Assembly (NCBI GenBank): GCA_963210315.1
Contig: OY723282.1
Span: 1,240,001-1,304,000, forward strand
Reading direction: 5' to 3'
Length of the DNA stretch: 64,000 nt
Origin: Rhynchopus euleeides
Taxonomy: Eukaryota; Euglenozoa; Diplonemea; Diplonemida; Diplonemidae
Position 1 is the first letter of the stretch. The number at the start of each line of letters is the position of its first letter. The position numbers and the translations under genes are program-made. Below the pieces are notes generated by a model that worked only from the letters and a program-made list of their open reading frames with translations, ran no database searches and was not told the origin of the DNA. Below are positions 40,792-50,111 of this stretch, piece by piece.

Positions 40792-40909
40792 TATTTCAGG
40801 CATATACATGTATTATACATGTATAATAGTTGACATGCAAGTATTATACATGTATAATACATGTATATACTTGTAGTTATACATGTAAAATTTACAAGAT
40901 CCCACCGTG
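40792..40909. repeat. TACATGTA palindrome array, part 3
   Basis: Continues the array and ends in CATGTAAAATTTACAAGATC followed by CCACCGTGA, the inverse of 34056-34090. Confidence 0.7.
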
Positions 40910-41294
40910 ATTCGCGCCAGGCTGCAAACGTGTTGCGGCAGGCGCTTTGCAGGAAGCATTTCGGCCCGAAGGTGGTGTGGCGGTGTGCGGGATACTGCGC
41001 GCGATCTGCAAATCCGGTGGGTGCTCGCCTCAGCTGGCCTGGCCAGCCCTGGGGGCGGATGGGACCGCTTCTGTTGCCCGCAGCGTTCGGAATATCAGCC
41101 AAAAGAGCTTGAAAGATTACCACCGGCACCACCCCCCTTTCTTTCCTGGGTTATGGTGGGAATGGATGGCGCGCTCCCTCACACCCGCACACGCGAGTCT
41201 AGATGGAATAGTATCAAACGCACTGATCACCTGCTCTTGCTGATCTCATGCCCGCACCCGCACCCACACACACAGGTATTGTATCCTCGACTAC

Positions 41295-42516
41295 CCTCTT
41301 CACTCGTCTACACGCTTTGCTCAGATGTTGCGCACGTCCCTGCCCCTCGTGCGTGTGCTGGCCTGTCCGTCGCAACGCCGTTCGATGCTCGACCTGAAGG
41401 CTCAGCGCTCGCCGACCCAGACGGCACCGTCGGGCGAACAGGCACGCCTGCCGGAGGATCTGACACAGCAGCTGGAGAAGAAGGGCTTCGTGACGGACCG
41501 CCAGGTCTCGGAAAGGACCGACGAGGGCACCGGTGCGCAGGTGCATGAGGAGCGTGTCACGGGGACCCGCGATGACAAAGACAGCAAGACGCATGAGACC
41601 TACTCCGCCCGCGTCGAGCAGGCCAAAGGGAAAGGGTTCTCTTCTGAGCAGTCCTCGCAGTCCTACACATACCGGAAGGAGTCATGAGGTGCTGTGCCTC
41701 TTGACCAAGACAAGTGCGCTCAACAAACTGTCGCTCGGATCTGTATTAAGCAGTTGCGAGCAGGGTGATTCCACCGTGTGTCAATAATAGTCACCACCCC
41801 CCCTACGATTTTGCCTGTTTCCCTATTATTACTGCTGCGCCGACACACGTTTCATCCTAAATGATGCCTGTTCCTTTGCACGCGTACGCTTTGCCTGCGT
41901 GCAGGGAGCGGTGGGATTCGTTCCCAGTCCCCTTTCCGCTTCGCCTCAACCCCACGACAACACTAATACACCATGTCTGGGGTGGTGTCATGCATGTCTC
42001 CAGAATGTATGGCTCCCTGCAGCGCAACGTTTCAAATCCGTTTCCATCCCACCCCCCTCCATACCCGTACCGGTGCAAGGCTGGCAGGGCATTGGCTTCT
42101 TGAGAATCCGACATCGCCACTGAAAAGGGGAGCCTTGCGAACGCCTCTCTCGGTACATAGTTTTACCAATTTTGGTTTGCAACTGCTAACACCGGTGTGT
42201 GTGCCAAGGCTTAGCCAAGAGCCCCACACACACTCGGGTGATGGCACTGTGTGTGCCGTCATAGTGCTGGCTTGTTCAGCACTCTCCCACAAACGGTGCA
42301 CTCCGTAAACACTGGTTTCAACTTCCGCATACACACACCCGTGCATTTTGGCATCTCATCCCCCCTTCTCTTCTTTGCCTTCCCCTTCTTGGCGCATCGA
42401 TGCCGTGTGGTGGCCGTTCCTTTGATACCGACGGACTCCCGTGAAGGGCGGCCCCTCCGGAACACTGTGCGTGAAGGGTGTGGCACTGCCTGGCCTTCTG
42501 CACGCCAGGGGTTATA
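41295..42516 (+). repeat. Tandem gene duplication, unit 1
   Basis: Coding block plus ~700 bases of downstream sequence (TGCCTGTTTCCCTATTATTA ... GCCTGGCCTTCTGCACGCC) recurring at 42835-44018. The segment 42517-42834 has no counterpart. Confidence 0.85.
41325..41687 (+). CDS. Small paralogous protein, copy 1 with presequence (120 aa)
   Basis: The start at 41325 gives MLRTSLPLVRVLACPSQRRS, Arg-rich and without acidic residues, typical of a mitochondrial (or plastid) targeting presequence. The mature part (from ~residue 36) is hydrophilic: LPEDLTQQLEKKGFVTDRQV, then Glu/Asp/Thr-rich sequence with HEERVTGTRDDKDSK, and a Ser/Gln-rich C terminus ending SYTYRKES. There are no Cys-rich motifs or membrane segments. 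I do not know the family. It is 86-90% identical by eye to 42875-43180. A CACACACAG|GTATT sequence ~50 bases upstream in both copies may be a conserved splice or promoter feature. Confidence 0.65.
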   Translation: MLRTSLPLVRVLACPSQRRSMLDLKAQRSPTQTAPSGEQARLPEDLTQQLEKKGFVTDRQVSERTDEGTGAQVHEERVTGTRDDKDSKTHETYSARVEQAKGKGFSSEQSSQSYTYRKES

Positions 42517-42834
42517 GGTAGAAGGGGGAAGGGGAAGTGCACCTGCCGGCACTCGGAAACATTCATCAAGCCACTGACGTCGTTTCCCTTGCTGGTGCTC
42601 TTCCTTATGTTTTGCCTTGCTGGCCATCTGGAGAACTGCAGGATGACGCCCCACCCCCACATCCTCTTGTCGCCTCGGTTCGGCGCTGCAGAGTCTTGTG
42701 TTACATGCCAGCAGAAGCGCACGGCATGGCCGGACTGACTCACACTTTGCGTGCATCAGGCAACCTGCTGAGTGTTGATCCCCAGCCCTGTTCTTGTCGT
42801 GATCACCACTTCCCGCACCCACCACCCACAGGTA

Positions 42835-44018
42835 TTTGTGTCCAACCACTTCTTCTTGTCTGTGATTTGCTCGGATGTTGAGCATGTCCCTGCCTGCTGA
42901 ATGTATGGTGCAGAAGGCACCGTCGGGCGAACAGCCACGCCTGCCGGAGGATCTGACACAGCAGCTGGAGAAGAGGGGCTTCGTGACGGACCGCCAGGTC
43001 TCGGACAGGACCGACGAGGGCACCGGTGCGCAGGTGCATGAGGAGCGTGTCACGGGGACCCGCGATGACAAAGACAGCAAGACGCATGAGACCTACTCCG
43101 CCCATGTCGAGCAGGCCAAAGGGAAAGGGTTCTCTTCTGAGCAGTCCTCGCAGTCCTACACATACCGGAAGGAGTCATGAGGTGCTGTGCCTCTCAGCCG
43201 CCTGAGGGGATGCACCCTTGCCATAGCCCAGCCTCCCGTTTGACTTGATTTTTGTTTGCTTGATTTGCTTGCTTGCCTGTTTCCCTATTATTACTGCTGC
43301 GCCGACACACGTTTCATTCTAAACGCTGCCCTGTTCCTTGGCACGCGTACGCTTCGCCTGCGTGCAGGGAGCGGTGGGCTTCGTTCCCAGCCCCCTTTCC
43401 GCTTCGCCTCAACCCCACGCCGCCAGTGCTATTACACCATGTCTGGAGTGGTGCCATGCATGTCTCCGGCATGTATGGCTCCCTGCGGCGCAACGTTTTA
43501 AACCCATTTCCACACCACTCTGCCAGTGAAAAGCTGGCAGGGCATTGTTTTCTTTCTTGAGAATCTCGTGGCCACCCAACCCGGGGGCCTTGCGAACGCT
43601 TCGCACACCTGCAGGCTGTGTGGTGTGTTCTGCGTCCGCAGGCCATCTGTGCTTGCTTCTCTCGGTGCATAATTTTGCCACTTTTGGTTTGCAACTGCTA
43701 ACACCGATGTGTGTGCCAAGGCTTAGCCAAGAGCCCCACACACACTCGGGTGATGGCACTGTGTGTGCCGTCATAGTGCTGGCTTGTTCAACACTCTCCC
43801 ACAAACGGTGCACTCCGTAAACACTGGTTTCAACTTCCGCATACACACACCCGCGCATTTGGCATCTCACCCCCCCTTCTCTTCTTTGCCTTCCCCTTCT
43901 TGGCGCATCGATGCCGTGTGGTGGCCGTTCCTTTGATACCGCCGGACTCCCGTGAAGGGCGGCCCCTCCGGAACACCGTGCGTGAAGGGTGTGGCACTGC
44001 CTGGCCTTCTGCACGCAT
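42835..44018 (+). repeat. Tandem gene duplication, unit 2
   Basis: Same order of blocks as 41295-42516, with small indels (for example the extra segment 43560-43650). Confidence 0.85.
42875..43180 (+). CDS. Small paralogous protein, copy 2 lacking the presequence (101 aa)
   Basis: Paralogue of 41325-41687. Downstream of KAPSGEQ the two proteins differ at only about five positions. Upstream, the Arg-rich presequence is replaced by MLSMSLPAECMVQ because ~57 bases are missing and the remainder has diverged. If translated from 42875 (or from the Met at residue 11) the product would lack targeting information and would probably be cytosolic, unless an upstream exon supplies it. Upstream, CACCCACAG|GTATTTGTG is conserved with copy 1. 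Confidence 0.6.
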   Translation: MLSMSLPAECMVQKAPSGEQPRLPEDLTQQLEKRGFVTDRQVSDRTDEGTGAQVHEERVTGTRDDKDSKTHETYSAHVEQAKGKGFSSEQSSQSYTYRKES

Positions 44019-44469
44019 CCCCAGAAAAGACACATGCATACAAGCAAATCATACCGCATGAACACCCCTGCCGTGCACTCCACTCAACACTCCTCTAGAT
44101 CAGACGGGCCTCACCCCCACCACCACCCCACCCCCGCCCTCCTCCCCCCTCCCCTTCCCATCTCCCAAGGTGCACGCTTAATCATCGGATCCATCCGACG
44201 ATATTCAGGAACGGCCTTCCTACCCTTCCTACTTGCCCGCCCCTCCACATTCCACAGGCCGCGCCGAGTGGACTCGATATGCCGTCTCCACTGCCAGTCC
44301 ACTCAATGGCCTCCTTTCTTTGTCACCCAACAAGGCGGAAAATCAGCGGGAAGTGCGCGGCGCTTGCCCTCACACCCCACCCCACCCCCCCGGCTGCAGG
44401 TCGCCCCCCACCCCCCCCTCACCATCCCCTTCTGGGGCGGGCCGGCTGGCTTCACGCCTGCAAAGCAAC

Positions 44470-47400
44470 ATGATGCTTGTGCCGCGCTGTGCGCTACACG
44501 CCCCGCTGCGGGCACAGCCGATGATTCAGCGGAGGATGATCACGGGCTGGACTGGCCGCTCCTCCGACATGGTGAAGAACAGCACAAAGGACCTGGCAGC
44601 CAAGCTCCAGTCCGTCTTGGGGTATAAGGACAGCAGCAAACAGACGAAGCAGACGCCTACCGAGTCTGTCACCCAGCGTATCTCTGCGCCTGAGAGTGAA
44701 ACGGAGGTAGGCCGCCTCATGGCTGCCCTCCTGGAGCAGCTCAACCTCGACGACACAGGGGTGGACGGTGCACGCTCCATCCAGTCCTACGTCCACCCGG
44801 TCCTCCTCGAGCTGGGCGTCAAGTCCCCCTTCGACATCGCCGTGGCGGAGGGGCTCCAGAAGGCACCTGCCGACGGCTCTGTCCCCCCTGCCGCCTACAG
44901 CATGAGCACGGAGACCTGCCGCGGGCTGGTCTCCAGCAATCAGCTGCACGAATATATGCAGGGCGTCATCACCACGCCTGCCGCTGCGGACCCCGTGGGC
45001 CAGGCGGTGCCCTTCCTCTCCACGCTGGCGGTGGTTGCGGCGCGGCACGACACCCTGCTTGCCCTGGCGTGCGTGCTGCGCGCTAAGGAGCTCGTCGGCG
45101 AGGGGGGCGACCTGGACCTCGACACGAAGCTGGTGCTGCTCTACAACCTGCTGCGGCGCTACGCCAAGGCGGAGGAGGTGGGCCGTGCCACCTTCACCGA
45201 GCTCCTTCAGGAGTCCAAGGGGGAGGCGAAGCTGCGGTATGTTCCGTACGGCCTGGCCGACGCGGGGCTGCAGCTTGCCTTCGCCCTGGTGAAGCTGGGG
45301 AGGGCGCAGGAAGCGGACCAGCTGCTGCGGAAGGTGCGTACGGTGCAGGGCCTCCCGCTCCCTCTGCGGAACAGCATGAACCTTGTCGCCGACGCCGTGG
45401 CTGCCGAGATGCGGCGAAACGCTTCGCCCCTCGACGACCTGGATGCGGGGTCTGCGCTGTGGGTCGCCTTCTCCTCGCTCCGCAGCCAGCCCGCGGTGCG
45501 CGAGGTGGAGCAGTACCACTCGGCAGCATTGTCGATCCAGGTGCTGGCCAAGGCGCTCGCCCTCCTGATCGAGCCACAGGTGAAGGTGCCAACGGAGGGG
45601 GGTGCCGACGCAGAGGCAGAGCAGGACCCGTTGAGGGCCCCGCCGCTGTCCAATGTCAGCAGCGCCGTGGTGTTCGTGGAGGACGATATGCTTGAAGGGG
45701 GTTCTGAGGGATGCGTGGAGATCCGCGTGTCACAAAATACCGAGGTTTGTGGGGTGGGCGTGTGTGTGTCTGGGGGGGTTTTTTCCCCCCCACCCAGCCC
45801 TCGGCAGGGCCTGGGGCAGTGGTTGGGTGTGGCATTGGGGGGTGGTGCTCGAGGAACATTGGGGGGCTAACCACAGGGGGGGTCCCAGGAACACTAAAAC
45901 TGTTCAATAATACCGTACCTACCCCCCCCCCCGTGTTTAAGTCCCCTATCCAAACGTCAAAATCGGGGCCAAGGGGACTTAAACACATCGGAGGGGACTT
46001 AAACACGCCTGTCACCTGTTTCCTGAGGGAACCGGGGAGAGGCCGTATTATATCGATTCCGAGGCACATCTGGACAGATTCTGGGGACCTGGGAGCTGGG
46101 GCCTCAAACCCCTTTGCCTCTCACACTGCTTCAGGGCCACCCTGCTCTGCCAAGCACTGCCCTAACCACTGACTTGGGGTGGTCAGGCTGCCAAAGCTGC
46201 AGGGCAAGCAACCCAAGGGGGCCTGAAGCGCAAGAGATGTCGTGCCTCAGGGGTTGACGCTAGCCCTGGGAGGTGTCAAGCTTTCCACTAGATGTCCCAT
46301 TGAAGATGGCATGTCCCCTGGGCCAACGGACGTTCTCCCCTGGGAGACGGGACACACGGCGGGTGCTCAGGCGAGGCCAGCTGGGGGTGGCAGTGTGGGT
46401 GGCGTGGGGATCCGAGGGCGCTGAGCACTGGCACACTGCGGCCCTCGCCACTGCTAGCAGCCCCGCTGTGCCGCAGAATTGATTCCCGACTCCAGTGCGA
46501 CAAGAGGGGCTGGCGCACGACCTGCGTCGCAGGGCGACAAGAGGCGCACGACCTGCATCGCACACAGCGAGGCTGTGGATGAGGACGAGCGACGTGACCC
46601 AGACTGCCCCCTGCGGGGCAGTCCGGGCCACGTGCGGGTATCCGAAGCCCCCAGGCTCCCTCCCTGGCCTCCACACGTGCCTCACATCCTGGTGGTCCGC
46701 CAACGGACACCTGGAAAAATCGAGAAAAAATGCCCCCCAACCAAACTACTAGACCGGGGTGTTTAAGTCCCTTCGGGAAAATTGGCCGCCGAGGGGACTT
46801 AAACACATCATATGGATAGGGGACTTAAACACGGGGGGGGGTAGGTAAACGGAAATATTGTGGACCGTAATAAAGGTGAACCGTACTATAGGTGGACCGT
46901 AAAAAAGATGGAACAAATGGGATTTTTCCGGAACTTGGAACATTTTTACGGTCCACCTATTTTACGGTTGGGATAGTGGACTTGGCGGTTTTTTTACGAG
47001 TTCCTTCGTGACGAAGTCGCGAAGGAACCAAGGAAATCGTACGACTGAAGCTGCAGGATTAACACCACAGAGCCTCAGCACAGAGTGTGCGCTCACCATC
47101 GTCCGGGAACTGTTCTCCCACAGTTACTGCAGGGTGTACTACACTAAAGGAGTACGATTTCCCTGAATTTTCCGGGCACTGATTCACGAATTTACATCTG
47201 GAGGGAGCCCGGTGGTCTCAGCTTCTGTCTGCGCGCCCTGCCGTACTGTGGCTGCTTTTGTGGGCTCGTGCATCAGGTTCTACTTTTACTTCTACCGGAA
47301 CGCTCCTTGCATGGTACTACACTTCTCGAGGTGTGGTGGTGGGTGAGTCTCGAGGTGAGTGGTGGTGATCGTGCCCTTTCCACACGCAGGGAGGACTTGC

Positions 47401-49693
47401 TTCTCTTGCTGGTGTTGGTTGCGGTGGTGGAGGGAGGGTCCAAAGCTGGGAGGTCGGGAGGCCTACGTGCGGGAGTCTGCGGCGTGGAGGCCGCAGTCCG
47501 CGCCCCGCAACCCACCAGCCCGCGGGCGAAAATCGCATTGTCTTTTCCATATGCAGTCCCAATAAATAGTGGACCGTAAAAAAGATGGAACGTTTGGCCT
47601 TTTTTTGGGAACTTGGAACATTTTTACGGTCCACCCTTTTTCCGTTTACGGTATTAGCGTGTGTGTTGAACGCGTCTGCTGGATTCGCCTGTCACTCTCA
47701 CACCCTGGCTGTGTTGTGTGTATGAGAGGGGATGTTGCCTTGTCCCTGCTGTCAGTCATTGGCGTACGCCCGGTTGCCGACCTGAAAAGGGTCGGTCGAC
47801 TCCCGGGCCCCACACCGCCTCTGCGAGGTTCGCCGCAACCCTGTCCCTCGCGGATCGACCCAGGTGGAGGCGGGCGTGGAACACGCGATCCACCTCCACC
47901 TCCGTTTGGGTGAGCGCCGCGCTCCCGCCACTCACACCAGGTACTCCAGGTGTCGGAAAGCCGCACGCTTCTCAGCCCCCATCGCCCCCGCCACACCAGC
48001 GAACTGCTCCCTCAGGGTGAGGGGGGTGTGCGCCTTCTCCCCCTCCCTATCTCCGCCCACTGGGCGAGGGTCGAGGGTGGCCGCGCGCCCCCTCCCCAGA
48101 GCCGTCATGGCCCGGAGGGGGGGGGGGGGAAGGGACCTGATCCCACAACTCGGGGAGAGTTCCCAGGTCCCAGGAATACTAAAACCGCCTGTCACTCCCA
48201 CACTCCGCCACACAGGAGAGCATTGTGAAGGGCTTCACTGCGGCGATCGACGAAAACCACGGCTACATCCCTGGTATCGCACTGTGTTTGGACAATGAGA
48301 TCGCAGAACAAGCGATTGCCACACACCTGCGCTTTGTCGAGGCGGACGGCAACATTGCATCCCTGCCACCTGCACTTCTCTGGGTATGCACTCGTCAGGA
48401 CACACACCGGGCTGGGGACTCGGCACCACTGCTGAAGGGCTTGTGACAATCGCTTGTTCGATGCCTGGTATCGTGCACATCGCACTGTCGGGACAATCAA
48501 ATAGTACGTCATCGCTCGAATTCAGGAAAGCGTGCCCTCCGGCTAACATGTTAGGTCACACTACCCAGTTTGACAGGCACAGAGTGTGGTGTCCCTCCTT
48601 CCCCTGGTCTTCCACGCGAGCACCCCCATGCCACCACTCACCGTCACTCTCTTTCTGCAGTCGCGGCATCTTGCAGCGGTTTTCCCCGTCGCGAAGGCAA
48701 TGCTGGTGGAAACGCCAGTCAACGCCACCACGGTTAGCGGGGTGGATGGCCCTTGTCGGCCTGACACGGGCAGCACTTGAGCGCCCCCCCCGCCTCCCTC
48801 GCATGCCTTGCCATGCAAGGTTGCGTGCAGCCGCTCCACGCGACACGGCTGTGCATCCCTGGCAGCCCGACCCTTGCAGGGGGGTGGGGCGGGGTGGGTT
48901 GGGTGGAGGGGGTCAGGGTGAGGGACTGTGCAAAAGAAAGGCCCTACTTGCGGGTAGACTATCCGGCACAACAAACAGGGCATTGCCTTGCCCGGAACGT
49001 TGCCCCTCCCCAGCGCCCCCCTTGGGTCATGCGATGCCAATCGAGTGCGTCAGCCAGTTGCCGTATTTTCCTCTCAGGCAGTGATTTTCATGGCATTGTT
49101 GTGTTGCTGTGCAAGTTCTGACGGCATGCTCTGCTATGTTGCTCACCGACCTATGCTGTTGGGGCGTGTGTGTTGTGCACACACCACTTCCCGCTGTGGC
49201 GGACACACCTCGACAACTCGCAGGGAGGTGTGGGTGCAAGACACCGCACACATAACAATGCACCTTCCGGGCCTGATGGCAGTCTGCACACTGCTGCACG
49301 CAGCAGTGTGTGTGGCGGACACGGTGTCACTTGAGGAGCAACGGGATATCACTCTGCTCTCGCAGCAGGTATGTGCAGCGGGTTGTTGACGGCTTGCCAA
49401 CACTCTTCCCGTCGCAGGTGGGGTTGGCGCAGGAGCAGCTGAGCTGGCAGGCAGCCGGGCAGCCCCGGAATCAGCAGCGCAACACGTGGGGCAGCGATGC
49501 GTTTGAGTACGTCCCGCTGTCGTGGCGTCGGGTGATGCACAACCGCTCGTACTTCAACATCCCTGAGGTTGAGGCAAAGATTGAGGGTGCTGCCAAGCGT
49601 GGGAAGCAGTCGATCCTGATGGTGAGGACGCACGATTATTGGAATGTATGCCGTGTGATCTGTGTGCACTGGATTGCCGGGTCTGTGCTGTGA
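44470..49693 (+). CDS. Multi-exon gene for a presequence-bearing alpha-helical protein
   Basis: Proposed exons: 44470-45744, 48216-48383, 48661-48732, ~49228 (or 49078)-49368, and 49418-49621 or on to TAG/TGA at 49693. Donors are GTTTGT, GTATGC, GTTAGC and GTATGT; acceptors CACACAG, TTTCTGCAG and CGTCGCAG. Every junction I can fix is phase 0. The start MMLVPRCALHAPLRAQPMIQRRM is Arg-rich and acid-free, like a mitochondrial presequence. Exon 1 encodes a long helical-repeat-like region resembling TPR/PPR-type solenoids without a clear consensus (for example LVLLYNLLRRYAKAEEVGRA; LQLAFALVKLGRAQEADQLL). Exon 5 (QLSWQAAGQPRNQQRNTWGS) is hydrophilic. I do not recognise the family. Exon 4's left edge is uncertain, and the gene may continue past 49621, where GTGAGG is a good phase-0 donor. 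Confidence 0.6.
45913..47651 (+). mobile_element. Internal-deletion derivative of the pogo-like transposon (split by a nested element)
   Basis: The left end CCGTA (45913-45917) and the remainder AACGGAAATATTG (from 46848) are separated by a nested insertion. The right end CCGTTTACGG stops at 47651; TA flanks both ends (45911-45912 and 47652-47653). Excluding the insert it is ~810 bp. It matches the reverse complement of 39664-40124 plus 36690-37014, with ~2.65 kb including the whole transposase deleted at TACTACAC|TTCTCGAGG. Confidence 0.9.
45918..46845. mobile_element. TA-inserted element with CCTACCCCCC...GTGTTTAAG inverted ends
   Basis: The ends are CCTACCC(C)n GTGTTTAAGTCCCCTATCC and the inverse. 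Subterminal GGGGACTTAAACAC units occur three times per side. The insertion duplicated the TA within the pogo end CCGTAAACGG (TA at 45916-45917 and 46846-46847). The 928-bp interior has short unrecognised frames only. A short related GGGGCTTAAACACGGGG block is at 60005-60025. Confidence 0.85.
48733..49227 (+). other. Intron 3 of the multi-exon gene (right edge uncertain)
   Basis: Starts GTTAGC. Candidate acceptors in the required phase are CTCTCAG (ending 49077) and CGCAGGGAG (ending 49227). The interior is G/C-rich with no recognised gene. Confidence 0.4.
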
Positions 49694-49844
49694 TTTTTCT
49701 GTGATTTGCTCATGGTTTGACAAGCCGCTTAAGAATTTTGATGGATTCTTATGGATTCTTACGCTTATTGGCCACGAACACTTACGATTGTAAGACAAGA
49801 ATTCTTACGATAAGCCGTCAAATCTTACAAGATCTTATGGGGGC

Positions 49845-49995
49845 CTTCGCTCTGTGTCAAACTGTGTCAAATTGTGTCAGTGTGTCACACAGGCGGTTTT
49901 TTTCACCTTAGGCGAAATCGGGAAAAACGCCGCCAAGCCTTCGCTCTGTGTCACTGTGTGTCACTGACTCAGAGCGAAGGTCCCGTGACACAGGG
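49845..49995. repeat. TGTGTCA array with CTTCGCTCT hairpin arms
   Basis: CTTCGCTCTGTGTCAAACTG with further TGTGTCA units, then TTTTTCACCTTAGG, a second CTTCGCTCTGTGTCA and the inverse TGACTCAGAGCGAAGG. The architecture is the same as at 3830-3985 but the heptamer differs. It immediately precedes the large minisatellite, whose unit also contains TGTGTCA. Confidence 0.7.
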
Positions 49996-50111
49996 GTGTT
50001 GGGGACAATGCAAAATTTGCGAAAAATCTCGAAAAGAAATTCCTGGCAGAGGTGAAAAAATTGGGTTCCACACAAAACTGGCTCCAAAGTGACATACTCC
50101 CACGTGGTCCT

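Larger units (their letters stand above)
45745..48215 (+). other. Intron 1 of the multi-exon gene, loaded with nested transposons
   Basis: Begins GTTTGT and ends CACACAG. It contains the pogo deletion derivative 45913-47651, which is split by the 928-bp element 45918-46845. The remaining ~560 bases before the acceptor hold minus-strand coding-like fragments (LREQFAGVAGAMGAEKRAAF; TEVEVDRVFHARLHLGRSAR) in different frames, probably another transposon remnant. Confidence 0.6.

Noticed and set aside
34057-40909. A 6.9-kb transposon bounded by CACGGTGGGATCTTG inverted ends
   Set aside because: The inner arms match, but there is no target duplication, and a closer partner end (CCCACCGTGAA at 34190-34200) explains the left copy as a short element.
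44494-45519. 341-aa minus-strand ORF
   Set aside because: Antisense shadow of exon 1 of the presequence-bearing gene. That gene has consistent splice sites and phase on the plus strand.
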